Assembly: GCA_025024175.1 (NCBI GenBank)
Contig: QCXZ01000003.1
Coordinates: 15,024,392 to 15,088,391, forward strand
DNA from: Rhyzopertha dominica
Taxonomy: Eukaryota; Arthropoda; Insecta; Coleoptera; Bostrichidae
Direction of reading: 5' to 3'
DNA: 64,000 nucleotides
Both the position numbers and the translations under genes were made by a program. Positions 11,420-22,879 of the stretch are shown here, one piece after another. The notes beneath the pieces are model-generated. The model was not told where the DNA came from, did no database searches, and saw nothing but the letters and a program-made list of their open reading frames with translations. The number at the start of each line of letters is the position of its first letter. Positions within the stretch are counted from its first letter, which is position 1.

Positions 11420-14400
11420 ATATTTCTTGTAATTCTCAAGACTCGCAAATTCTCTAGAGCAGGAATATTTTGTACAATGACTGTTATAGACCGCGTGGGT
11501 TGTTGCTCCAGCTTGTAGCGATGACGAATTATCCATTAGGGAAGATTTGCGCAACTGTAATCACATCGCAATGTTTCGCCAACGTTGACGCGTCACCTTC
11601 CACTTGAGCAATTACATTCCCTCCGCAACCGACGGTTCAGGATGAGCCTAAATTACCAGAGCGCCGTGGAAATCGCGTCGTCTGCCAGACCGCGGCAGCG
11701 AGTGCTGCATTCGCAACAAGAACATTAATAATTATGGCAGGGGGGGTTCGCTAATTTCATAAATTTTCTTGTTTAAGTTTTAATCGCTGCATCCGCGCAG
11801 TGCAGGCGCGGTATTTGTCAACAATGCCTCGAGGGCAATAATTTGAGCTAGATATTAGAAGCCGCATCGTAACTCATACGCTGCAACGCGCCGGCCGCCC
11901 AGACCGCAGGAGATGCGCCCGACTCACGCCTCACGGAAATTGAGCAGATGAAGATAATTAGGGTATACTGCGTCGCATACGCTACCGGTTGCTTAGATAC
12001 AGCACACGGGTATAATCTGCATAAAAAACTGGGCCATACGTGCGCGGTCTTGCCAAATATACATTCAATTTCATTGCGATGTGTAGGACAATGCCAGAAG
12101 AATTCAAAATTTCTGAGAAGAGTTCTATTTAAGGCTCATTTACGATGTGTAAATAAATAAGTGCGAAACAATCAGGTGGGGCGTATCTGTGTCTTTAATA
12201 TAAAAAAATATAATTCGAACATATTCTGTGAAGATACAACCCCTTAGTTATCAAAGAAGTAATTTTTCTTTCCGAAAAAACACTGAAGTCACAGAAATTA
12301 AATTAAAAGGAAATCTTCTGATATCGAAAACGCACTTGGTAAACATTTCATTGATCATTCTTTACCCACAGATGGACAGAGGATAGAAAAAGCCATCCTT
12401 AAGACTTGTTTCATAGTTACTTTTACTAATTGCTACCTTAGCATTCAATTCATTTCAGACAGCCGAATCGTTCCGAACAAATATATCTGCAGTAGTTTTT
12501 TTTGACAAATTAACGACTTCTGAGCAAACAATTTATTGAAAATCAGTTACATTATAACTTGACTGGCATTGACGTACAAATTTAATGGGATTTTAATTCA
12601 TCTAATAGGCGACCGTTACAATCACNTTTTGCAAAGGGGCGAAATTCATCAAGTTGGAAGTGTATTTTTTAATAAAGAGATAACCATCATGCATTTAGTT
12701 TATTAATGGTAATTCATTACGAGCGTATAGAAGGTATGCTGTAAAGGATTATCAATGCACCCCTCATAGTGTGTGGCAAACCTTAGTTTTGGCCAGCTCG
12801 ATCCCTGGTATTAAAACTTATATACCCACGAGACTTAAGAAACCGTTTTGTTGTTTGTTGTCGGGTTATTCATTTTTTTTACCAGATAAGCAAATCAATA
12901 CACCATCATTTAGTTTAGACTCATGTGTAATGGCTAAAGATGGCCACTGTGAATGTTATTTTGATTTCAATTATTTTTTTGTAATTTATAATAGCTTGGT
13001 TGCCGTCATACATTTAATGAAACGAAGTTACATTAATTATTACAGTAATTAAGTTGCTATTACAAATGTGAATGTGACAACCACCTACTAAACAATTAGA
13101 ATTCCATACTACGTCTATCATGCCATCTAATTTTTTTGNTTAGAACAAATCAATGAATCAAATCAAACAAATGTTTTAATGGTAAAGTGGAATATAAGCA
13201 AGTAAAGGAATTGTTTACTGATTGCCCTCTCGATAAATATATGTAATGTCTGTCACTTTAATATTTCAATAAGTTTTAAATAGTATATTAAAAAACTAGT
13301 TTCATAAGGAGAGTTTAGTAATAGATGAGTGCGACAAAGAGCTTTATAGAACGGGTGTCTATTTTACGTGATATCCGTATTCTATACAAATTAAATAAAT
13401 ATAAAAAATTTTGGGAAACTCAACCTGTCACGCTTAAGTTGGCCAAGTGTCAATTTTGACAAGACCCAAGACAATTACGACGCAACGAGCGCTTACGAAG
13501 TGGAGTTTGTTTGATGCTCACTCGGAGTTTTTTAGTGATACCAACAATGGAATATAAAAAATTCCGTTTCGAAATGGCTTCATTAAGAACGCTGTTTATT
13601 CTTCACTCTTAATTTCGTGGTGCTTAAATGTCGCGGATTGGTTGCCCTAGCTGCCCACCTCACGCTTTTCCGGTCATGTGCCGCGCATTTTTGTCGAAAT
13701 CGCACAAAAAGAAAAACATTCATTCATCGACTTATGTGTGCCCTGGCCGAAGCCTCCAATGCCTCCAAGTGACCGTCTCATCGATAAACCAGGTAGGTGG
13801 AAAGCGAGGGCAACTTTCCGATTTACGATTTTGCGAATCATTTATTGAATTTCATATTTCCTATAATTCAAACAAACGCAAAATGGAAAAACTATTGTTT
13901 TGGTACCTTCAGAAGCTTATCTTGACAGGTGATGCTCAAATGAGATTTTTTTTATGAAGATCTTACTTTTCAACTACCTTAATTTTATCGCACTTATTTA
14001 TTGATACCTACGCGTAAGTAGTATTTCGTACTTTCATCTTAATAATCTGTGTTACTTTTTGGATACGTAAGAATATGTTGTGTTTGTACATTTGTTAGTG
14101 AAGACAGAAAAATAGTACCTATTAACTGATACACCGATTTTATTCCAAATCTGTCTTTCAAGTTTCGATCTACTTATATCGATTCGACGGATCGATTCTC
14201 TTCCAAAGGAGTGTGTAGTGACTTTGATTACATAAAAGGGAGTTTTACAGCTTTGCTGTTGTAATTTATTCACCTATGCTACTCTAACGGCCCAGGAATT
14301 TATACGGTTTCTTCCAGCCGGAAATCTACGTTCTTTTTTGCACACAGAGTTCAAGAGTGCCTTAGTTTTTCAACCGTAGGATGAATTTCCCGACCGGGAA

Positions 14401-15559
14401 CACCCAAGAAGTCTCTTAAAGTCGAGAGCACACAAAAGAACACGTGCGCCTTCGCTCTATAAAAATGAATTCATAATATTTATTCGCACCAGTACTCCCT
14501 GCCTTTTTGGTAATTAATCAAAACATTGTTACACTTTAAAACAACACTCGAAGCGACTTCTTTTCTGGGGGCGTAAATTAATCTAAGCATAAATAGTGGA
14601 GAGGTCATCCGCATCCGCAGAAAAAAATAGCACGGAATTTTGAAGATTTATCCTGGGCGTTTTCTGTTCACTAGCGTCCCGACAAAAACTTGACAATATA
14701 TCACGCCTGATAATGCCCGGGCTTGTTTAACAATGCCTTTGATTTATTCGGACTAACTGTGGGAATACGTAACTTTTTTTGTGCTTGTTTATGAACCTCC
14801 CGGAGATAATTTTTCACGGACCACACCGCGGATCACGCTGTTCCAGACGCCCGAACGGAGTTGCCAGATTTAGCTAATACTAACATACAACACGGGTAAT
14901 AGATTGATCGCCTTTTGAACTATTTAGACGGTGATGCAGAAAAAAAGGACCTTTAAGTGGGTCTTTAGCGTTTTAAGGTCAGTCTTGCCTTTAGAATTTT
15001 ATGTCAAGGGTGATAATGGCGCTTACATTTAGTTGTGAAGATTACCAAAGAAATAGCTTAATCGAAGCCATTGGTTAATGGATGGCGTAACCATTGCATA
15101 CATAGAAATATACACTATACGAAACGTAAAATTCGTGCGATATTTTATATGTTAGGAGATAAAATAAGTAATAATTCAGTAATACTTTTTGGTGATAGAT
15201 ATCAACTATCTTGCTGTAAGTGTTTTGGTTTTAACCCCAGCTACTTTTTATATATTTTATATTTTTCCTTGCAATAAATTTACCCGTCTACAATAATTAT
15301 TAAGTCAGCTTAGTAATGCAGTAAATACTTAAGTATATTACATTTTACATTATACTACAGATATACAGCCATAAACATCAGATTTGTCTTCTCTTTCAAC
15401 TATTTGTAGTGGCTTCTAGTTGACAGCTATAGGAGTGCGGCGTTGTCGCCGATAATGTACAGAAGTTTCCTATGTCGACACGCGTCCCACCGAGCTGATT
15501 GGCTAACATATATATATCGTTACCGTTCCCGCAGCCCTTTGCAGAAATCACCTTGTCGT
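11420..15559. other. No recognised gene; GC-richer island 11530-11960
   Basis: The 11530-11960 stretch is unusually GC-rich, non-repetitive and without a long ORF, so it may be regulatory. ORFs at 12771-13052 and 13628-13957 have no recognisable domain. Single Ns lie at 12626 and 13139. Confidence 0.4.
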
Positions 15560-16004
15560 GGTATTCAAATATCGAAAGTACTGAAAGTATTCAAAAGTAT
15601 CCGAAGTATCGAAACTAAAATATCGAAGTATTGAAATAATTTAATATATATAAGCATCATAGGTATTGCAGCATCCCAAGTATTGGCCGTTTTAAAAGTA
15701 ATGAATACGTTAAAAATTTAATCAATACGAAGTTGGAAAAGTACGCATCAAAAATAGTCGCGTCCAGAATATTGGCAGCATCAAATGCATTGAAGCTAAG
15801 GAAATATATCAACTTAAACTTAAAGTACAAGAAGAATCGAAATTATTGCAGTAATCAGTAATTTAACCATTGATTAACTGTACTCATAACATCTTGATGT
15901 CTTCGATATATTCAATACTTTAATACTTTCGATACTTCTACACAAGTATTGATACTGCACCGATATCGAATATCAATACATCTAATGGCATCGCCCAGCC
16001 CTAC
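15560..16004. mobile_element. Non-autonomous hAT-like element, one clear end
   Basis: The right end carries GCCCAGCCCTA (15994-16004), the reverse complement of a hAT-style TAGGGCTGGGC terminus. Next to it are many copies of a TATCGAAAGTA/GAAGTATCGAA-type motif in inverted orientation (about 15905-15970). The same motif occurs in direct orientation at about 15567-15635, so the two sides form an inverted subterminal array as in hAT elements. No matching left terminus or 8-bp duplication was found, so the left limit is approximate. Confidence 0.5.
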
Positions 16005-16248
16005 ACAATACCAGATCAGCAACACGAACTGCCTTTGTCCACTGTTCACAAGTTTTTTCATCCTTTGTCACTTGAAAAACAGTTGTTTCCTCTGTGTAAC
16101 ATGAAATTTTGTATTCGTTATAGAAACGAACGAAGAACATACTTCTTAAAAATTCACGCAACTTCTCCATTCTTAGGTATGTTATTAAGCCTTTTTCTGC
16201 TGAGCTGCCATTTACAGAAAGGAAAAGCTGACAATTGACATCTGACAA
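16005..16248 (-). pseudogene. THAP-like fragment cut by the hAT-like end
   Basis: An open minus-strand frame includes FQVTKDEKTCEQWTKAVR. This resembles the THAP zinc-finger core F.FPKDE....W..AVR, although the proline is a threonine. A cysteine lies nine residues before it, but the paired Cys and the downstream C..H of a full C2CH finger are not found. The frame then runs into the hAT-like terminus at 16004. It could be an exon piece of a THAP gene, a P-element-type relic or chance. Confidence 0.3.
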
Positions 16249-17813
16249 CGTTTTGGTTTTTTCCGAAGACCGCTTAAACTACAACAGTATTCTCGCAATC
16301 ACCTAACTAACCCCTTGTCAAAACGTTTTTGTTTGCAGCGAAGCATAATATTCTAAAGTTCAAGTTGCCTTAGTATTGTGAACTAAAAGTTGGGAATTAA
16401 AACTCATTAATACCTACCACTTGTTGTTATTCATGAGGAAATCTGTTTTATATCGTAATAATACGTGCACGCTTGAAGTTTTTCTCTTAGACGGTAAAAA
16501 AATGCAACTTCAGGTAATATAAATATATTAACGGAAATACAAGTGTTTAGGGCGATGGGCAGAAATAGGACCACAACGAAAACAAAAAACTTTGTGTATC
16601 ATTAAATAGATTACGAAAAAGGTTGTAAACATTTATATATAAACTATATTTTAGTACAGGTACAGCTTTGATACTCTTTGAAAATTAAGGTTATGTCTAA
16701 ACGATAGTTAGAATTCTTTGTTAACAACACGGGAGGCAAGGACTTATAGATAACTAATAGATAATTGCGGTATTTCGGCAAAGTAATTAGTTAACTGAAA
16801 AAAGAATGAGAGGAAACTTAATTACTCACATTAATGACAGAAGCTTGATCATCTTATAAGTTAGGTAATGGAACCACGCATTTTAGCCCAACTCACAATT
16901 CTAATCAACGAAATACGAAATAGCACTTTTCTAATGAGCATATTATATACTTCAGATTAAATAATACTCTAAAACGAAGGACCAGTACAACGTACAGAAT
17001 TTATATTTTGTCAATATGATTGACTTATTCACAATTTTTTTTATATGTGAACTAGATATATGAATATTAAACACGATATGAAACATGATATTAAACAGTC
17101 CGTCCAAAACCATAGGAGCAATCTGCACGGCAACGCCGCTCTAGACTGACCTGACCTATCCCATTCCCTGCAGCAAGCGTGTTGTACGACGTGATTTATC
17201 TCACAATACCGAAAACTTCGAACGGCATCTAAAGGAATTTGGAATAAAACTAAGCCGCGCATGATGGCAGGGCGATTTATGATCAAGCAAACGGCCAAAC
17301 CGGTTGCACAGGGAGTTAAACTTTCATAGCCCACTGCTGACACCAGATGGTTATTGAATCTTTTATCAATAGGATGTTGGGACTTCCGGATGTTTAGTGG
17401 GCTTTTCTTAAACCGCACAGGCGATAACTTTAATGTGCTCGAGAACAGAATGTTTGGTATGTTTGATTGATTTTCAAATAAAATAAAAATGAGTGAAAGA
17501 GAAGACATGGGTAGCCAGTTGGTTTAAGGACGCAAAGTTGGTAGTTCATAAGCGTGTGTACACTAAAGAGAAAACGGTGCAAAAATATAGGCTTAAGTGT
17601 TTGGATTGTCCATGGTAAGTACTCATGAATCGGAATCGAGAAATATGTTGATGTGGTACTTATATATTTCTTGTGCAAATAATTTACTAAACACCTACAC
17701 TTACAGGTTCCAAATTCAAGTCAAATATAGGATCAATGGAATTAGGAAATATCCTAGTAATAATTGCTTATCATCGTCAAAGTTAACGAAAGGCTTTAAC
17801 AAAACTATTTGTA
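16249..17813. other. No recognised feature
   Basis: AT-rich sequence with short domain-less ORFs, the longest at 17041-17508 on the minus strand. Nothing supports a gene here. Confidence 0.4.
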
Positions 17814-18153
17814 CAGGATTTTTATAAGTGATACATCAGGCGCACTTATGGAAATTATCGATTAAATCAATTTGCCGCCTCTCAGGAAAGTGACGTATAT
17901 TCGTCCTGTCGATTTTTAATTATTTGATATATTTTAATATAAGAAAACGCCTGATGAAAGTGTGTATTTTCAACATATTCTGTAGTGTTTTGTGGGGAAA
18001 GCTCACATTTCGGAGCTTTGGTGCGAAATTGATCTGCAACATTCAGTACTATTGCCGTGCATATTGTAGCTTGGCAGCAGTAACAAAAAAGCGGCACAAA
18101 GAATTCAGAAATTAACGCTGCCCGCGTTACACGAATCTTTTATAGAAACCCTG
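17814..18153 (-). mobile_element. MITE family copy A (TACAGG termini)
   Basis: Nearly the whole segment is the reverse complement of 51592-51957. The shared ends resemble CAGGGTTTCTATAAATGATT, with a TA before the left end (17812-17813); the base pair after the right end is TG. The termini resemble those of the two DD41D elements here, all beginning TACAG. A reading frame on the minus strand (17882-18097) has the recognisable homologous stretch CQATICTAIV in copy B, but no transposase motif. Confidence 0.75.
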
Positions 18154-19773
18154 TGTTATAACTTTTAACCAGTTATCTAAGGTTGCGTATTATTAGAATG
18201 CAATTCGCAGAACTATTGTATTATATTACTTGTGTCGTGCTTGTAACATGTAAACATGGTATTCGAGAAAAATCCTGAACAATGTAAAGTAACATTATAG
18301 CTGCAAGAAAATAAAATTTACCGAATAAACAAAAGAATCCTATCACTGTTCATAATCCTGGCTGGAGGAAGAAAGACGAAACACCAACTACAAACAGTCA
18401 CAATATAGAAGCAGCGAGAGAATGCGCATTGTAGAATTTACAAAAAATAAAACTGTACTAATAGCTATTAAAAACAAATAGTCCGAGGATAAGTGTTTGC
18501 TAGGAATTGTACACAGTAACGTTTTTAAACGTTTTGATAAACATCGAACCAATTTTGAATGAAAGGGTTGATATTCCATGCAATAATAGTTGCTTTCTCG
18601 AAAGTACCGTAGTACCATAAAAGATAAAAGCTAGAACTTGAACAACTTGTTCTGAATCTGACCTCAAATAAATATAAGCAGACTTGACTTTAAACAAAAA
18701 GCAACCTATAGATATATCAGCAACGCCATCTTATAAATGGGCTTACAAACAATTTGGTACAGAACAAGTGAATCTTTTTCTGTTACCTATGTAACTGTAT
18801 AAATTTTGAGATAGTTAAATTTTGATGATTTGTTACAACTTACTTAAGTAGTCTAAGCGGGTAATGCACTTACGTAGCAATGAATTATTAGGTAACGGTG
18901 AATTCACTACAACATTTTCAGTTGTAGCTGAAACTTTATAGTCGTGCGAATAAATTTGTAAATGTAATGAACTTATTTCGATAATTTTACGAAGGAAGAC
19001 ACAAAACGTCATCTACATAACATTACATCTTTATAACATTTTTCGATATATGAAGAGTTCAAATAACGAGTGGACTTCCGTATAAAACTGTCACTACAAA
19101 GGAGAAAAATATTTATTCTATAAACATTCTGTTAGGGAAACCAAATAATTTATTAGAATAATTTAGATGAAGTACGTTACTTAAAATATTTAAAATAAGT
19201 TTATTGCATTAAAGAAACAAGACAACAAATCCTTGAATTTTGTGGCTTTTTAAGTTTGTTGCTCACCTTCAATGAATTCTTTTGTTCGGCAAACAGGTTC
19301 TCGAAATTTGAAGCTTAAGAGAGACTATCAGATATAACCATTACTAAAATCTTTAAATATGGAATATACACTGTATATATGTAACATGGAGAATTCCGGT
19401 CTAATAAAATAGCTACGTATTTTGGTCGATAAAAAGTTACTTCAACCCTGTCTAAAAGTCTTTTTGTTAAACGAATTAAGTAATGATTTTTCATCAGCTT
19501 TCGTCATAATTGAGTCTTATTTAACATTTTTGGTATGTATATAAATAAGATAGCAAACAAATTTGTGCTGCTAAATTTTCATACCGATATATAAGTAACA
19601 AAAAATATATTTTACCTGGCTTCACAAAACTCTAGTAAGTTGTTGTTGGAAAACTGCTTGAAATTTCGTTCCTAAATTGACGATAAGTAAAACAAGTCCT
19701 AACAACAATTCTGGGGCCTCCGCTCCGCTAAAACGATTTTAACAAGGAAAGACGATCTGTATTTTCCACTTAC
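18154..19773. other. No recognised feature; presumed intron or flank of the Ig gene
   Basis: AT-rich, with short ORFs only. As it lies just downstream (minus strand) of the Ig exon's donor site it is probably intron sequence. No second Ig-half exon was found. Confidence 0.4.
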
Positions 19774-19948
19774 CTCTCCGTAGCGTCTCCTTCCGCCCTC
19801 TTGATACCTCCCACCTGACTGAACACGTATATCCTGGACGTATCCCTGTACCATTTCACGCTGTGAATATCGCCGCACTGCGAAATATCCACCCGACACG
19901 GCAAGGCGACCGAATCGCCTGCATAGGCAGCTATTGTATCCGTAGCGT
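19774..19948 (-). CDS. Single exon of an immunoglobulin-superfamily surface protein
   Basis: Seen: the minus strand has a 3' splice site (pyrimidine tract then CAG, first exon base 19948), 175 coding bases, and a consensus donor GTAAGTGG starting at 19773. The exon enters with one codon base supplied by the previous exon and ends after two bases of a codon. It encodes DTIAAYAGDSVALPC, a second cysteine in DISQC, and HSVKWYRDTSRIYVF: the first cysteine, B-strand and C-strand WY core of an Ig V-type domain. The D.G.Y.C half must be in another exon. Known: phase-1 entry is usual for extracellular Ig exons, and the wording is close to insect sidestep-family and related adhesion receptors. Inference: a cell-adhesion or axon-guidance receptor; the exact family is uncertain. 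Confidence 0.8.
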
Positions 19949-20949
19949 CTGGAAAAAAGCAACAGAAACATGTCACAAAAACAGATAATTTCCTGCATAT
20001 TACGGATGTATGCGACATCGGCCGCAAAAAGCGATTATTTCGAGAAAAAAGCAATGAATAAGCTGAGGAAGCGGAAAACGGGCGTTTTTGGGCGTATCTT
20101 GTGCGAAATTTAGGGAGAAATTATAATATTTTTACATAACTAGTCTGCAAAATATGCACTAGAGGCGGAGTAATATGGACTCTGGCACGTTGAACCGAAT
20201 TCCGTGCAAAGCGGGCGGAATTCCGTTTAATAAACTTGTAAATACCTGCGACAGCTTTTAGATAGCTTAAAATCAATACATGCAATAAACGGAAAGCCAT
20301 TACTAATGTAGAACTTAAAAGTTTCTAGCGTAGGTACTACAACTAGGGCTAAGACAGCTCCAACAAACTTCACAAAAAGTGTCAACAAAAATAACTCGCA
20401 CAAACTGAAGTCAACTGACAGTTTGACAGTTTAAAAGTTCCTTGGAAACCCACGATGTCAGGCAGCTTGCTTTGTTTCACTTTCCTTTAGCAAACAATAA
20501 CGTGAAGGCGTCAGGCATAGTCATAACAAAACTAGAGTGTGAGAAAGGCCACCACTTAATAAATATTACAATGTGCAGCATAAGTACATATATATAATAT
20601 AAAATGTAATTAAAACATAAATGAAGTGCTTTGAAGCATTTTAGTGTTCTAATTGTTGACAAAAACAATTACAATAGTAAAGCTTAAGCTACAATTAGGA
20701 AACGATTTAATATGGTGTGGTATTTTAAAGTTAAGGAGCTTTAATAACTGAATTATTATGAAGCAAATGTACACTTAACAGTTATAGGACATCCATAAAT
20801 AACTAGTCCAAAGTTGTTTTCTTATTTTTCTTGGTCTTCAGAATTGTCTCGTATGTAAGAGTAATCGCTTCCTGCTGAACTCCTATGTATATGCGAAGTA
20901 ATGAGGTTTTTCGTTTCTGCTTAATTTTTAAGTCCACAATTTTCAGACG
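19949..20949. other. Probable intron upstream of the Ig exon
   Basis: Sequence 5' (minus strand) of the Ig exon acceptor. Extension of the exon frame upstream to about 20054 is only the open run through the splice site. A modest GC-richer patch is at about 20160-20250. No other coding signal is visible. Confidence 0.4.
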
Positions 20950-21800
20950 TTTCCACTATTTATTTTGTTTCACTTATATCCTGAACTACACGCGTTAAAC
21001 TTCTGTTTCGTTTTTCTCCCGACCTCTTTTGATCTAGCTCTCTGAATATATCCTCTGTTTCCAAATATTTTCTGATGTTATGTGAATAATCATCCTCGTG
21101 TTGAGCCAAAGTGAAACCCTAACTACCGCGCGGATTCTTTCACCAAGACCTCACTGCTCCCAACTTTTACCACTTCTTCACAATTTTTCCTTCCCACCAC
21201 TATTATCTCGTCTTTGCTTCGTTCATAGCTAGCTTTACTAATCTAAAGAAGCCGGCCCTTCCTCATTATTATCGTAAGCCCTTTCCAGATCGAAAGGAGC
21301 AGTTCTCATTCAAAGTTTCCCCACGACTCCCGTCATAGTATTAAAGAGACTAACAGGTCTCCTTTTTTATTGTGGTTGTATCGTTGTCGCCATTAGAGGT
21401 GGTCACTACAAATGCTCCTTTCAATATTGTTATTTGCATAAACCGCGTACCTTATCTTACTGCTATTATCCAGGCTAGTCGTTCTCTTAGACGCCATCAT
21501 GGTTATTCCAACCTCAAGATGTTCGTCATCTTTCGTAATCTCCTTGTCCATAGTTTTACTGTTCGGTAAATATGCTTCCACCTTATCTGCTATATATGCA
21601 ACTTTTTCTATGTCGTCGATCACCCATTAGCTCCTTCTCCACAAAGTCGAGCAATCTCCACATTTTGCTTTGGCTTTAATGCCCCCTTTTCTCATTAATC
21701 ATTTTCATCTCGCTTTCAGTAGGCAGGGCAAAAATCTACCGGTTATCTTTGCACGAACCGAGTACAGAGCGAAAACTAACCAAACGTACCGAAAACAAGG
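20950..21800 (-). mobile_element. Possible decayed LINE relic
   Basis: Minus-strand fragments resemble non-LTR RT pieces: FDLERAYDNNEEG (compare the DLEKAYD box) and VVGRKNCEEVVKVG..V followed by LGFHFGSTR (compare the ...VRYLGVHL region after the RT palm). The frames are broken and the order is imperfect. An intact-looking 76-residue ORF (21393-21623) between them has no known domain. Confidence 0.3.
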
Positions 21801-22179
21801 CGCGTATATTATACATACCTACAAAGATTAAAATTTTTTATAGGAGAAAGGTTTAAGCAAAATCAATTGATTGTACAATTCAAATAAATAGATAGGAGAT
21901 ATTTTCGAAAACGTTCCTTCTGCATATAAGCAGTATTATACATTATCAATCAAAAACTTATAAAATAAATAAGGAAACCCCGTAGTTCTCTGAAAAAATG
22001 TAATGCTAGCGAGGAATGTGGTTTGTATATTATCTAAATGACATATAAAGAACCCTTAGCATATTAATACAGAAAAACGAAATACGTATTTCAACTAAGT
22101 TTCCACCTTTAATAGAAGTAGACAACTTTTTTGAAATATTTAGCTGGATTTAACTTAAGGATATTCTCGTCAAATTTTT

Positions 22180-22870
22180 AGCGGAGGTTTAGTCAGGCTA
22201 ACAAAACAGCCTTAATACTATGTGAATTCCATGCTAGATGAAATTCCTTATCTAACTAGTTCGAACAACGAGGATCTCGGAATCGGATCTAAATGTGAAT
22301 TCGTTAAATTCATTTCTTTGGATAAAAATGGCTTTACTAGTTTTAGGTTTTTATACTTTATGTGGTGAACTGTGTCTTTGATTTGTTGGGCGGCATATGA
22401 TTTATCAAATCTCCTAAACCTGAAATGAGCTATATGCTCTTTAAATCTAACGGTTAGTTTGCCCAGTATATTTTCGATTACAGCTACTACAATGTATTCA
22501 TTAATTTCTGATTTGTTTTTTCTACCTCTAGTTAGCTTTAAGCTGAAAGGTTTCGAGATGCTTTGTAATTCCCTGGTAAGCCCAAAATCAAAAGGAATTG
22601 TTATGAATTTATATTTATACCTGTCGCATCATCCTCAGTAAATTGTCTGCCCTTCTACTGGAGTACCGATTATGAACCGCAACATTATTGTATTTGTATT
22701 TTTTCCGTTTCTCTTCCTTAACACCAGAACATCCAAGTACGAAAGGACTCCCCTTTCCTGTTTTTCAATTGATTTATTAATGCTCGTGAATCCAGAATTT
22801 AAGCCACATGCGAAGGAAATACCGGTTTTCTGTTTCAAAATCTGTTTCAGACTAATAGATGAATAATGTA
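22180..22870 (-). pseudogene. PLE relic of another lineage: RT end plus GIY-YIG end
   Basis: The minus strand first gives KSIEKQERGVLSYLDVLVLRK, matching the PLE post-palm 'F.LEKE...L.FLDVLV.R' region. Next comes ITIPFDFGLTRELQSISKPF, the linker usually read as IPYI.GLSEKI. The GIY-YIG tail follows as VRFKEHIAHFR...SYAAQQIKDTVHHI. The GIY and YIG boxes themselves are lost and stops separate the parts. Sequence differs strongly from PLE1, so this is a separate, older family. Confidence 0.6.
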
Positions 22871-22879
22871 ACTATGAAG

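Noticed and set aside
13628..13785. ORF ending at a GTAGGT donor as an exon
   Set aside because: No acceptor and no recognisable peptide; donor-like strings are common.
17041..17508. 155-codon minus ORF as a gene
   Set aside because: No domain, no splice signals and random-like composition.
17951..17990. CTGATGA inside MITE copy A as another hammerhead
   Set aside because: No stem II and no GAAA follow at the needed distance.
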